Assembly (NCBI GenBank): GCA_022113835.1
Contig: JAILWY010000001.1
Span: forward strand, 14,004,501 to 14,068,500
Direction of reading: 5' to 3'
Length of the DNA: 64,000 nucleotides
Origin: Atopsyche davidsoni
Taxonomy: Eukaryota > Arthropoda > Insecta > Trichoptera > Hydrobiosidae
Shown: positions 1 to 12,800 of the stretch, one piece after another
Numbering within the stretch: position 1 is the first letter of the stretch
How the letters are laid out: each line of letters starts with the position of its first letter
Program-made: the position numbers and the translations under genes
The notes under the pieces: generated by a model
The model's input: only the letters and a program-made list of their open reading frames with translations
Told to the model about the DNA's origin: nothing
The model's database searches: none

Positions 1-1850
1 AACCTCTCCCACTTACAATTGTTTACCTAATTGCTTATTATTAAATAAAATCTCACTCTGATTGATAATGCCAAAGTAAAAGGTTGGCGAAACCGGAAAA
101 AGTATAAAATATTAAAAATTCTCTTGATATCTAAAAAATAATATTCACATTCATATATCGCATTTTTCAATTTTTTTATTCAATATATTTTATTTACAAT
201 ATTACAATATAAATATTTACAATTAAAAAATTGAATACATTGAGTTTTTTTAATTAATCTGGTGACCTAATTCAAATAAATCTTTTTTATGGCTATTTTT
301 TTAAATTAAAAACTCCATTAAGCCTACTCGGCTTGACCCTCTCCCAGCGTTTGGGGAGCGTTTTTCTATTTATTTTCCACGGCGATTAAGTTCTCGTTTA
401 TCCTTTCCTAATTCTGAAAGGACTCGGACCATTATCCGGACAAATTTTCAACACCCATCTTAGCCTATTATCTTGTTACTGAACACTCCTCTGATTTAAT
501 TATTATGGCGTAAAAAAAGTTGCTTAATGAGTAACGATTAAAGCTGAAAATTGCAATTGCGAATATAAATACACAATTTAAAACAATGCTTATTGTAAAA
601 CTTTTTTGAAATAAAATTTTATTTTTAAGGTTTACGATATATTCGATGGTGTCGTGTTAGAATTTCACCTTGACTGTAGTTTATAAGAGCTTATGAAAAT
701 TCAAAATAAGTAAGAAACTAAGACTTATTAATAGATAAAATGTTGTTACTTTTTACAAACACAAAAAAAATTATTCATAAAACACACTTCATAAATATAA
801 TATCCCAAAGTTAAAACTTTTTAAATTCCATTTTTTTAACCAAAGTATTTGTCAGTATAAAACGTAAGAATTATTGTTAATCTGATATTTGCAAACATTC
901 TCGAAATCAGTTTAGAACTTTTTGGTGAACTTAAAAATTACAACATAAAAACTCAGTTTTTTTGCTAATATTCTTATTTTCCTTCAAGGTATTTTGGCGT
1001 TCTTCGGTATTTGTATGATATCGGTAATTTTTTAACTGCACTTCTGAAACAAAATATCTCAAAACTGTCTTAAACATCACCGAAGCCGCCTTCGTCAGAC
1101 AACGATCCGCTCGGATACAAGAGCCTCCACAAGTACGAGGAGCCGTAAAATTTTGAATCTCGCCACACAGCCTGAGTTTGTACACATTTATTGGTTATTT
1201 ACCTGGCCTGGTGGAAAAGTGCGTGGAAGCCTGAATCCAAGCCTGGTATTTCAGTAGCGAGTAGGCGCACATCTTGATGCCTTCTCACCCCCCATTAAAC
1301 TGCCGTTTCTTTCAGGCGTTATCTTTTATTGTTGGCGTTTTTACGGCGGGGGGTGAGGAAATGTTTTTGATTATTGGGTTTGAATAATTTCCGTGAAAAG
1401 ATTACTTGGGCTAAGCGTGAGATAAAAAAAAGACGTTTCAAATTCTGATACCTTTATAAACCACTTAAATATGATATATTCGCATGGTTTTGGAGAGTCG
1501 CTGATAATCGATCTATTTACTCAAGTGTTATGACTCTGTACGTGGTTGTTATGAATCCGGCGTATACGCCATAAACTATTTTTATAACAAAAGGCAAGAT
1601 GCAAAGAAAGCTGAATTTAGGAGAAGAGTTAAAAACTTCGTAAAATATCAACTACGAGTATTAACAAATTCACGTATTTTTTACTGAAGTAATACTAAAA
1701 ATCTTACTTTATCTAGATTTTAACTCTCACTATTGGCAAGTAAGCGAGCTAGTTGTAGATTCACGGATCTCTTTAAAACAAGTTTATACGACTATATTTA
1801 CATGACTTCATAATCTAAGCTTTTACGAAGTTAAAAAAGAACTTGAAGAT

Positions 1851-2063
1851 TATTACTAATATGATTAGGCACATTAATTCATATATAGAAGATGATTTAA
1901 AGAAACTCTCAGAAAAATATCATCGTGATTTGTGTGAGATTTGAACCCACATCTCCTGGTTTACATGACCGGTGTACGAACCTAATCATATTAGTAATAA
2001 TATAATAAAACCCGTAATGGGTAATAAATACGCATCTGATTGACCAATCCATAAAATAGATAT
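1851..2063 (-). repeat. tRNA-derived repeat, copy 1 (deletion form of the palindromic element)
   Basis: The minus-strand tRNA-like part (B-box-like GGGTTCAAATC with one change) lies at about 1930-1977. A plus-strand tail follows from 1981. The first 19 bases (1851-1869) and bases 1981-1999 are perfect inverted copies. Compared with 9458-9706, this looks like the same palindromic element with most of its right arm deleted. Confidence 0.75.
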
Positions 2064-3401
2064 AACTTGAAGATTGACATAAAATCTGCAATAAATGATT
2101 TGCTACTATTATAACATCTATGAGTTTGCTAAATTATAAGCCAAAGTTGAGCTAGCCGAAAACAAATCACAACTTTAACATAGAAGTAAACTTGCAACAA
2201 ACTTTATTATAACAATTACACAGCTCGCTCCAGACGCCATGTGGCGTCATAACCAAATGCCCAGAATATTAAAGGAATCTGCAATTGCAATCATCGTCGC
2301 CACATTTCACACTCTCCGTTTGATGCCGTGAAGTTTTCCAGGCCTCGCACTTTGCTGCGATACCACACTTACGAAATGCTGAGCCAAGCAGTTTCTGCTT
2401 CCAAAGCCCATGTGTTCGTTAGATATAATGTACACGCTCCTCCCTAGATAAGTTTATAAATCATAAAGTGCAAAGTTACCTCTGCGTTGTGGTTTAGGTT
2501 ACTTACCTTACTTTCTAGGGAAACTTTGGTAAAAGTAATTTCTTACGAAGTAATGCAGAACGTAATTACGTGAATTTAAGTAGAGTGGATCGTACGCTCG
2601 TAATTGAAACCTTCTTTATATCGCTGCAGTTGAAAAGCTCACCGTGCTTATTGTATAAACACGTCTTTTGAAGGTGAGAGCTTTTAACTAAAAGCTTTTG
2701 AGATTCGTGTTTTGTTTCACCGAAGTATTAAATTTGGTAATTAAATTAATTTCTGGTAAATGAAGAAAAGTAATGTAAACTAATTATATCTACTGTAAAT
2801 AATGATTGTTAGTGAAACAATAAAAACTTATAAGAAACATAAAATAAATAATAATTAACTAAAAATATTTTAATTTTTTTTGCTACCGTAGATTTATTTG
2901 AGAAAAATCGAAAAAGCGAAATTAATTATATTTCATATATGGTAGGTACAACTTTTGATATTTTTATTTTAAATCTCAGGAAAATTAATATTTTCTGGAT
3001 TTTATGAAAATAAAATAATTTTAAAAAAGTGTCTACGTTGAAAAATTTACAAATGAAATTAAATAAACATAAATACTAATTTTAAATTATTTTTGGATAA
3101 TTCAAAAATTATAAATAATGATATGAAAAATCGAATCTGAAATAAATATATTTGTCGGGCTTTCATTTAATATAACAATAAAATTAGTTTGTATGTAAAT
3201 TTAAGTTATGAATTTAGTATTGAAGAAGTACAAACTAAAATCTTATAAACGATAAATGATCATTAATAGAAAGATGAAGCATGTTATTAAGTTATATAAT
3301 TACAGAATTATTTTCCAATTCAATGATTCGAAAACGTACGGTGCTAAAAGGAATTAATTTTTTAATGAAAAATCTTTGCAAGAATCTAAATTTTTTTTGC
3401 T

Positions 3402-3689
3402 AATATTGATTGACCTGGGCACATTGATTCATATGTAGAGTATGATTGTTAAAAATTTTCGATAAACGGAAGTGATTCGTTAGTACGAGGGTTCGTACAC
3501 CGGTCATGTAAACCAGGGGATGTGGGTTCAAATCCCACACAAACCTCGATGATATTTTTCTGAGAGTTTCTTTAAATCATATTATTTATATGAACTAATG
3601 TGCCTAATCATATTAGTAATAATATAATAAACCCGTAACGGGTAATAAATACGCATCTGATTGACGTCCAATCAAAAAAATAGACATAT
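3402..3689 (+). repeat. tRNA-Thr-like SINE-type repeat, copy 2
   Basis: A leader (CCTGGGCACATTGATTC) is followed by an A-box-like GTTAGTACGAGGG, an anticodon-loop-like CATGTAA between GGT and ACC, and a B box GGTTCAAATCCCAC. The body CGATGATATTTTTCTGAGAG and a tail ending AATAGACAT come next. The order and sequence resemble tRNA-Thr(UGU), but the body is not a foldable functional tRNA and the conserved T33 is A. The same leader, body and tail recur at 27050-27330. Confidence 0.75.
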
Positions 3690-3754
3690 CAAGTATTTTA
3701 CACAAAAAATATTAAAATAAAATTCCACCAAGTACTCTCTGTCAAAAATATTGA
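3690..3754 (+). repeat. fragment of the GGTTGGCGAAACCGG repeat family
   Basis: Shares CAAGTATTTTAC, AATATTAAAAT and ATTCCACCAAGTACTCTCTG with 53096-53160. It abuts the end of tRNA-derived copy 2, so the two repeat families lie directly side by side. Confidence 0.7.
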
Positions 3755-6024
3755 ATTGAAAAAATATAATTATTGGCCCAGACACTGCAATAATTTTGAA
3801 ATCATCCGCGGTGCTTGCAAGTTTAAAGCGATAAATTATATTTTGTGTGTAATATTTTGCATGTAAGCTGTTTACTCGAAGCTCCGTAAGTAGAAATTAC
3901 TCGTGAAGATATTTGCTGGCAATATGGACCTCCCCGGCAACACCGCGCTTCATAAGCCCTCCTTTATCGCCGTGAAATGACCGCTTAGCTATTCAGTACA
4001 CATTTGTTGCACTTTGGGATGCTTACCCGAACGATAATGACGGCTTCTATGATACAATATAAGGGAGAACGGGGATCCCCGACGCTATAACATTTTAAAC
4101 ACTCGTGAACAAGATATTACTGTAATAACTTGAATTTGTATTATCTATCTATTAGGTAGATAATTTAGTGTTTTGGAATTTATTACAAATGTTTGATTAT
4201 TTGTTTAAGTATCATAACATTCAATACGTGTTGTAAAAACCTTTTCAAAAACCATATTTATTTCTGGCGAATATTCATTACTAAAGCAAGCATTACCTTC
4301 AAACTTAATATAAACAAAATACACGAGTAAAATAACCAGTATACCAAATTTTAAAATTACATTGAAAGTACGTTCATACTATGTATTTACAAATGGTTTA
4401 ATAATAAATTAAATTTTTATTTATGTGTTTTTGTATTGCTGGATTATTTATATTCAAATAAATAAAATAAAAGTGAGTGGGTGTCCGTGTAAGCAATTTA
4501 TAAGGAATTGAGTTACACAACTGTATAAAAAATATTATTTTGAATAACTTGTTTTTGGATACATTAAACATGAGGCTGAATATTTTTTTGTAACGAAAAA
4601 CGTATGATAAATTTACAATCATATATTTAAATTCATTGATTTCAACCAATCGGAGAATTGACATGATGGAAACACCTTTGATTTTTTCTTATTTCTCATA
4701 ATTAATTATTTGCTAGTGTATAAAAAACGATGAATTTTTTAACTCATCAAAAATAATTTATTTTAATATTAATGGTTGGTAAAATATTCAAATGAATCCA
4801 TTCTGTTTATACCGTGATGGTTTGACCTTCACAACCTTCATAAAACATATCTGAATACCGGTTTTCAGTCAGGTCTTCCCTACACGAGGCACCGATATCC
4901 CAAGGGTTTGAAAATATCCGAAAATTATTTTCGTCCCTACTAAATATACCAAAAGGTTTCAGCGAAGGGAATTTTAATTAACATCAGGGTAGTATAAGGA
5001 GCACTCAAGTCTTTGAATAGGGGGCCACGATTTTAATTCAAAGATGCAAAATGGAGACTTGAATGAAACGTAATTTAAAATAAAACCCCTGTCACTTAAG
5101 ATAATTGCGTATTTCTATAGGCCTGGCCTTTATTTTGCAGATTTTTTTAATATATAATTTAAATTATGTTATGCCAGACGTATACTTTTCCTGAAGTACT
5201 CTGTGTGCTACGCGGGACATTTAAGAGGCCGTTAAAATTTTGGTAGAATTGTCTTACAAATATTCATTCTCGTTATTTCGTTTATTTTACGTGTGTTTAA
5301 ACAACATCCTACAATTTCTCGTGACAGATTTAAAATTGTGAAACTTTAGTCAAAAAAATTAACGCTGAAAAAAATATATGCGATGGCTATTTTTACATTA
5401 GTAATAGAAATTTTTATTTCTTTTATTACATCATTATAAAACAAAATCAAATAATTTTCAAAAGTTTTTTTCGTTACTCTGTAAAATTATTTCATTTGAT
5501 CATATTATTTTATCTTATGCGTAAGTTCTTGTTTAGCATTCGCAACAATTTATATATTGATATAGTAAACAAGGTACAGATAAAAATGATTATACATTAA
5601 TCAATACTAATAAAGCTGAAACCAATTTAATTATTTTAAAACCGGATTGATTTGGGTTATCTTTGATTCAAACAATCAGAACTTACTTTGAAGAACTAAG
5701 TAATTATACATAATATATTATCCAATCGGAGAATACTTTTGATTTCCGTACAGTTGATTATGATCATGATACTTTATGTAGTGGATTATTGAAATTAATC
5801 GTAAGATTTATAATAAACAAAATTTTAAAAAATTATAATTATTAAACGTTTGTTAAAGCAAATAATTCCAGAATGTGAGTACTAAGCAGTCTGGAAAAAT
5901 CATACTTCATGATGTAAACTTTTGTTAAATTTTATGCTGAATTAAATGAAAACTATCATTGTAGGTGTAAAAATCTGACATATTTTTTTGACATAACGTG
6001 ATTGGTAAAATTACATAATTATAT

Positions 6025-6309
6025 TTAAGTATAAAAACCAATGGCATGTGAACGTTTGGAAATACCTTTGCGAGTCATTTTTAATGCCCCCGCAAGTTGA
6101 TCTTGTCCAATCCAATCCAATAACGCTTTCAGATCAGCGTCTTCCGATGCGCTCGTTGTCCTCAGAGTCAAAATCGCCACTTTTGAAGTTAATCCAATTT
6201 TCACAGGTAGTTTTCGATGGTGCATGTTTGCCAGAAGCCTCCTCAACCAAACGACGTGCTTCAATTGCATTTTTTTCAAGTTAGAGCAGAAAAGCAAAGC
6301 TTCCCACAA
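6025..6309 (-). pseudogene. truncated mariner (mauritiana-type) transposase, N-terminal part only
   Basis: Read on the minus strand, the segment gives EALLFCSNLKK, then in another frame NAIEARRLVEEASGKHAPSK and TTCENWINFKSGDFDSEDNE, then back to EDADLKALLDWIGQDQLAGA. This order matches the N-terminal helix-turn-helix region of mauritiana-type mariner transposases, where FKSGDFD and EDAELQALLDED are typical. At least two frameshifts and a stop break it, and it ends after about 95 residues, before the catalytic DDD domain. It is a dead fragment. The bases to its right (to about 6480) may be its 5' leader and terminal repeat, but no partner repeat remains. Confidence 0.8.
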
Positions 6310-6597
6310 ATACTGTTATTAGACAAAAAACTCGAAATCTTCATTGTTAGAAATTTTTTTTTTTCGTTGTCATATGTGTTGGTATTATGACTGCTTATTG
6401 TTGATAAATGACTAATATATAAAAAAAAACACAAGTTTAGACATGTATGTCGACTGCGTGTATCGTTAGCGCCATCTATGTGAGGAACCTGAAAAACTTA
6501 GTTGCGCACTTAATATATGAGTAAAACAACATTTCAGTAGAATAATTTGTGGAAGTTTCTGACTGCGTTGCAATAATATTGTTTTTTTTTCTTACAG

Positions 6598-6809
6598 TGC
6601 TCTCAGCGCAGCGCTCTTCCAGCAAGCAGGGGGAGGTGGCGGAGGGTCCCCCCGAGGCCAAGTCCCCCGCCAGCGCGGACAACTCCCTGCAGAGGCTGGG
6701 GGCACGTGGAGGACCTTACTTCGACGTGGGAGCCTCCAAGAACGTCACCGCCCTGCTGGGCAAGACCGCCTACCTCACCTGCCGCGTCAAGAACCTGGGA
6801 AACAAAACG
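6598..6809 (+). CDS. dpr9: dpr-like exon A: linker and start of Ig domain 1
   Basis: The acceptor is a T-run ending in CTTACAG at 6591-6597; the donor GTAAAC starts at 6810. The first two bases complete a codon from an upstream exon, then 70 codons follow in frame. The N-terminal half is a low-complexity Ser/Pro/Ala/Glu linker after a probable signal-peptide end (LSAQR). The second half has the Dpr opening [20 protein letters not shown], then the first Ig1 cysteine ([12 protein letters not shown]). GC content is far above the flanks. There is no start codon, so the exon is internal. A hAT element begins 12 bases after the donor. Confidence 0.92.
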
Positions 6810-9800
6810 GTAAACCTAAACCATAGGCTCCCAAACTTTTTGTCTCGTCAAACCCTTGTCGAGTTTTCCTGTCTTTCGTAGGCCTTACTAATATTGAATT
6901 TTTACATTTGACCATATCCAAATCCGTTAAACAGGGGTCCGTTATATCGAGGTTTTACTGTATACCTTTATAAATAAAAACACACAAAATGCAAATATAG
7001 TAACATCCACTAAAAAAATCAACACTTTTAATGGGAGGGATTGGTATTTTGCTTTGTTAGGAAATTTTCAATATTTGGCTTCAAATAAGTCAGATTTAAC
7101 ATTGAATCTCCTCGCCAAGTGATTTCCAATCTAATTTTTTATTTGTAAGAAGAATAACAACCGCACTGAAACCCCTTTTCACGAGAAATGAAGATGTTTA
7201 AGCTATCAAAAACCTTGTTGTGATAATCCATAATGCAGGATAAATAACAGGTAAGTCTCCCTTTCTAAACTGCACCTTCAGTTCTTCGTTAGTGCTTATT
7301 CCAATCAGTTCTTCTTGTAATATGACTTCCGATTCTTCAATGTAACCGTATGGATTGATAATCCACTGTGGTATTTTGGTGATGACCTGCTTAAATGGGA
7401 TCTACTCTCGTAGACCCCATTTGCAGTTTGTGGACCCCCAATTTAATTTTTCGCTGTCATTGAACCCCTGCAGGGCGGAATTGACCCTTGGGGGTCGATA
7501 TTGACCACTTTGGGAACCAATGACCTAAACTAATACTATTAAAAAAAACTTAATATGCACCAGCTATCGTAGCACAAACATTTTTTTTTTAAAAGATTTC
7601 TGTAAAAATTACTCACAATATTACATATAATATCTTGCGTCGTGGTATGCAAAAAACTTAATTGTTTTACATTCTACACATTAGCCGGTCTTTGGCTTTA
7701 TACTTATGATAATTATTCAAGATCGTATCTAGAATACAAGCTACAAATCAAGCGCAAAACAATCATTACAGAGAACATAATGAATGCGCCCCTTATACAC
7801 CCGAGGCTCGCGTGTCGCGACTTATGAGGAAATTTGTCCTGTTTGGTAAATACCGAAGTCGAAATCGTTTATTCAAAAATAAATAATGCACGGTAGTTTG
7901 TGCGAGGCTTACCCCTTATGACATTGTTATTGATGTCTATAATTTATCAAATATACAGAAGTAAGCGTACTTGCTCGTACGCCCGTGTGTGATTGAAGAC
8001 TCGTTCATGAAAAAGGCTACACAAGTTGAAAAATAATTATAGGTTTTACAGCTCGTGCTGTTACATAGTGGTTTCAGGAACAGCTATTTTCTTAACCATT
8101 TTATTTTGATGTATATCAATTTAACTTATTTTAAAAGATCAGCTAAATATAGAAAAACAAATTAATAATACTTAAAACAATACAACTTATATTAAATTAT
8201 TAAGAGTATTTATTGTATATCATTTAAATATAGAAAGTATATAAAAATAACTTACGTAGTAGTATCTCAAATGTTTTTGATTATCTATGTGTAAGTCAAA
8301 ATCAAAGTAAGAGCTTTGTGGTCTTTAAATAAATCGTTATACTAAAAATAAATATTTTCAATACATGTTTGTAAAAAATATCTAATGATTAAAATCTTAT
8401 ATTTTTCCGACTGAAACTACATAATGCACTATTTGAACATCAAAACATTCAAGTGTCAACCAACAAACTTCTAAAAGCTCGTGATTTGTTTCCCTGAAAT
8501 AAATTACCAATAGGTATTATTCAATCAAATTGTCATACATTTCAATTTTTCCACGTTATGCTGAATATTTAAACAAATTTAATATTTTTTTCTTCTTTTA
8601 GATTAGATTGCTGATAACTCAACTCAACTGTTGTGCTCAGCTGGTGTGATTTGTTTGTATTTCTTAAAATATACAATATTAAAATATATAAAACATTGAA
8701 GTGATTAATTTTTAATTGAAAGCGTAAATAATACCTTATGTACAAATTAAAAATGTCAATAGATATTATCTGCATAAATGTATTAATGCTTAATAAAAAA
8801 ATATTTATTTTAGTCAAAGCAAATCTAGCGCACAACTCTCGTTATTAATTTTTTTTGTAAACGTACCTGAAGTCTTATTGACCCAATTAAAAAGATAAAT
8901 TTGTAATATCATTAAAAGGGGCTCCTTGGAATTATTCGGCGTTCGAACAATTTTTGATTGCTAGGCAAACAAAACCTGCGAGAGTTGATTGGATTGATTC
9001 TTTCTTTTCGCGTTCTTAATATTATCAGCATTTTTATCTTGATGTTTTTCCTGAAACTCCCTGGAAAGCCTTCCCCTCGGCAAGGCCGGCTGGCGGAGCA
9101 TCCATCACTTTTCTTTGAAATACGGGCGCCAGTTGTCACTTCCCACGCCGAGCGATTCCACAAGACGCTGCCCTGCTAACAAGTGTTCGGTTGTTATTGC
9201 TCCATAATTCTGCAGGGTGTTTTTTTTTCTTCCTTGTTATTGTTTAGATAACCGTTTTTGTACACATTCTCCATTTTGATCTTTTCACGTGAAAACGTTT
9301 TTTTTTGTTATCGTTATGATAAAATCATGTGTTGTCAATAGAATTCAAAACAAAAGTAAAAAAAAAACGACTGTTAAAAATGGACTACTTGAAATGTTAT
9401 AGAATTTGACGTTTATCAATTGAATGTTTATTATTTTTCTCGGTATGTTAAAATAAATATTACTAATATGATTAGGCACATTAGTTCATACATAGAATAT
9501 GATTTAAAGAAACTTTCAGAAAAATATCATCGTGATTTGTGTGGGATTTGAACCCACATCCCCTGGTTTACATGACCGGTGTACTACTGAATGTAAACCA
9601 GGGGATGTGGGTTCAAATCCCACACAAATCACGATGATATTTTTCTTAGAGTTTCTTTAAATCATCTTCTATATATGAACTAATGTGCCTAATCATATTA
9701 GTAATAATATAATAAACCTGTAATGGGTAATAAATACGCATCTGATTGACGTTAATCAAAAGATAGACATGTATTAAAATAAATAGTTAATACAGTTTAT

Positions 9801-12800
9801 TGTGCGTAGTAATTTTTTTTCAATTTTAACACTATTATTTATGAAAAAACATTTAAAGCTGTATTACTTTTACTTCAGATTTAAATTATTTTTTTTTTTT
9901 TTAAAAACTAAAAAATTTATTTTGATTTTACATCGAACAAATTAATTTAACTTTTAAATAGTGTGTAAATAACATTAAAACATAAAAAGAAAAGTTTCAG
10001 GGGGAATGATCTCTTATATTTTTATCAAAACTGTGATCTGTGTGGATTTTTTCTCTTTTGTGTTTATAAGACGTATTATTTGTTCACATTTAAACTAACT
10101 ACAGCACGGTTGAAAGTAACATTTGTTTGGCAAATAATATTAATGTTGTACAGACATTTGAGCAGATAAGGATTGCAAGAAATAAATCTTTCAAAGACCG
10201 AAGCGAGCGCAAAGCCAAGCAAAGTTCAGAATTCGAATGCAACAGCTGTAAAAAAAAAAAAAACCCAACTCGTGATTTATGAATTTCTATAATGAGTTCT
10301 GCACCGCCAGCCGAGCGCCCGATGCGCATCCTTCAGGCTCACGGCGCTGAAAAACTTGGAATCAGCTGAAGCGAGAGGAGGCTGTGCCGGGGCGGGGAGG
10401 GCCGAATTCAGAGAGCGGAACGAAAGCCTGAGCCGAGCACGATAATCCCCGAGACTAAGTTCGCTTTTTGCGTCGCAGGAAATGGCTGACGAATCAACGT
10501 CAACGTCGCGGCGCCGGCGATAAATTGCGCGACATTTTTGTAAACAGGCAATACTGTCAGCAATTTGGTTGCGAGGCGCTCGTGCTCCGTCAGGCCTCAA
10601 TTGGCGTTAATAGTCGTCAAAGGGGATCTTATCCGGTGTTGTCGGAATAAATTGCTGGAGATAGCATCACCTAAAGGTGTTGTTCTGTTGTATTCGTCGC
10701 TTTGGACTGGAATAATCTGGAATTTATTCTCAGGTGATTTATCAGGGATAACAAAAAAAAAAAAACAATATTTTTGGGCTTGTCACTATTGTGGCGTGTG
10801 ATGTATTGTTGTTACAAAAAAACTGACTTTTATTTTCTGATATTGAATCATGACAAATAGGCATAACAATTGTTAGTTATTTAAAAAAAACGATAGCAAA
10901 CGGATAAAGCAAACTCGTCTTTATATAAATATTTACGATTATGTGCACTTATACTTATATAACGTTAAAATACAAACCGACGTAATGACTTCATATATTA
11001 CATCTGAAAATTCGATCGAATTATACATATTTTAAATACCATCGTCATTTGTTGCGTGCGTCAATGTTTAGATTGACTATCGTCGATTCGAGTAAATATT
11101 TATCTGTTTATTTTAGTTTTCAGTTTTGACACATTTGGAAAAATAAACATAATCGATTTCGTTATAACGTTGAATCGCGTGCCTAGTTTGATTTGTTTGG
11201 AGGCCTAATAACTGGCTCCAGCTGGCTGAGCATGCATCGCTCTAATTTGATGTCCGGAATCGGTTATAGGCCCTCAACCATAGATCCTCAATGTGGTGGA
11301 TTTCGTCTTGCTGAGAGTCCCTAGTAGCGAAAAAGAAAATAAGCTTACACGAGATTTTTACAGGGTTTTCGTGATCGGATGCCATTAAGACGGGACATTA
11401 CCAATATTTAGATATACCGTAAATAACGTTACAAACCGTACAAAATTTTATATTTCAAATAATCTGTTAAGTTTTCAGCGAATCTGTACTTTTATTAAAT
11501 TATTATTATTAAGCTTATTAATAATAAACTGTTTAATTTGTATTCAATAAATGTCTTCTTTATTATTGAGACGGTTCTTTACTACTGAAATGGTGTCACT
11601 TATTGTTGTCACTTGTCATTAACTCTACAACAAACTAGTAAATCGCGGAGAGCAAAACGCTAGCTGGCCAGGGAAAAAAAGTTTAAGAACCTCTGCTCTA
11701 TGCCAAGAAATAGGGTTAATGGTAATCCTCGTTAGATACTTAAATAAGAATTTTGTTATGGACTAACGATACCTTGCAATAATAGTTACTTTTATAATAT
11801 TGCTTATTCACACATCAACGAAGTACGGTACGTGTTAAATTATTAACGCTTAAAATTATATGTGATTAACAAAAAACGACCATTTTCGATATGGATTATT
11901 TATGACCTATGATTTACCATTTTTTGGTTCTTTAAAATAGACAGGCATGAAGATTGATAAGTTACAAAGTAAAATATCTTAAAAGAAGAACTAAAATGAA
12001 TTATTTATATTATGAGTATTAACCACACTACTCGCTAAAGAATGGATTCGCTAGTTAAAAATCAGTATGGGGAGCAGTTTAATTAAAATATGCTGCTGTG
12101 GCCATATTTTTCCCCTTTTTTATTAGACAGAATTGATTCTCGAGTGGATCATTTTTTTATTACACCAACTTTTGAAATAAAAAAGTAGCTTTTTTGGAAT
12201 ATTCAACTCTAAAACTTTGTGACAAGCAAACGTGGTTAGCACTGGACCTTTATAAAAAGCTTCTCCACTCAGACTCTAATATGAGACTCAATTTTTTCCT
12301 GCTATTACTTTATTTAAAACTCCAGAATTGTAGAATAATTCGTCATAACATTATAATTATTTCACCTGCGCCTAGTCCAAAAGAACACGCAAGTGCCTAA
12401 AGAGACGCGCTTCTCTAGGGCGGGACATAATTATCGACTCAGGTGTGCTAGAACCAAAGCGCTATTAAATAATTTACATAAACTGAAAAGCTCTTGTATT
12501 CATAAACCTGAGAGCTTTTAGTTTTAGCTGAAGAATTTTTTCAGGCTTAATTTTAAGCTTGTAATGTAGAGAACTTGAAACAGCTGAGTTAGAAATGCAA
12601 ACCGACTTTGAGTATAACTAAATTTCTATTCCGTCCTGTGCGTTTTTAAAGAGTAATTTTCAATATTATATTTTTGGTAACTAGCCATTTACATTGAGAT
12701 AATCTGAATAATAAGCACTTACTAAGCATCCTTTTGTTTGAAATTCACTTATTTTATTTGCGAAATTTGCTCTGTAATGTGTCAAGCATTTTTAACGCAT

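Larger units (their letters stand above)
1..6024. other. upstream intron or 5' flank, no coding exon recognised
   Basis: AT-rich DNA with two tRNA-derived repeats (1851-2063 and 3402-3689). Moderately GC-rich islands lie at about 1070-1340, 2220-2420 and 3890-4090. No exon with a signal peptide and an in-phase donor was found, so the dpr first coding exon is probably further upstream. Confidence 0.5.

Noticed and set aside
1929..1978. tRNA gene on the minus strand (also 3470-3545, 9540-9640 and 27085-27160)
   Set aside because: A and B boxes are present in some copies, but the acceptor stem and normal anticodon loop are missing, and the copies are flanked by shared repeat sequence. They are tRNA-derived repeats.
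11640..11700. hAT-type right end (GTTTAAGAACCTCTGCTC)
   Set aside because: No matching left end or target duplication could be found upstream.
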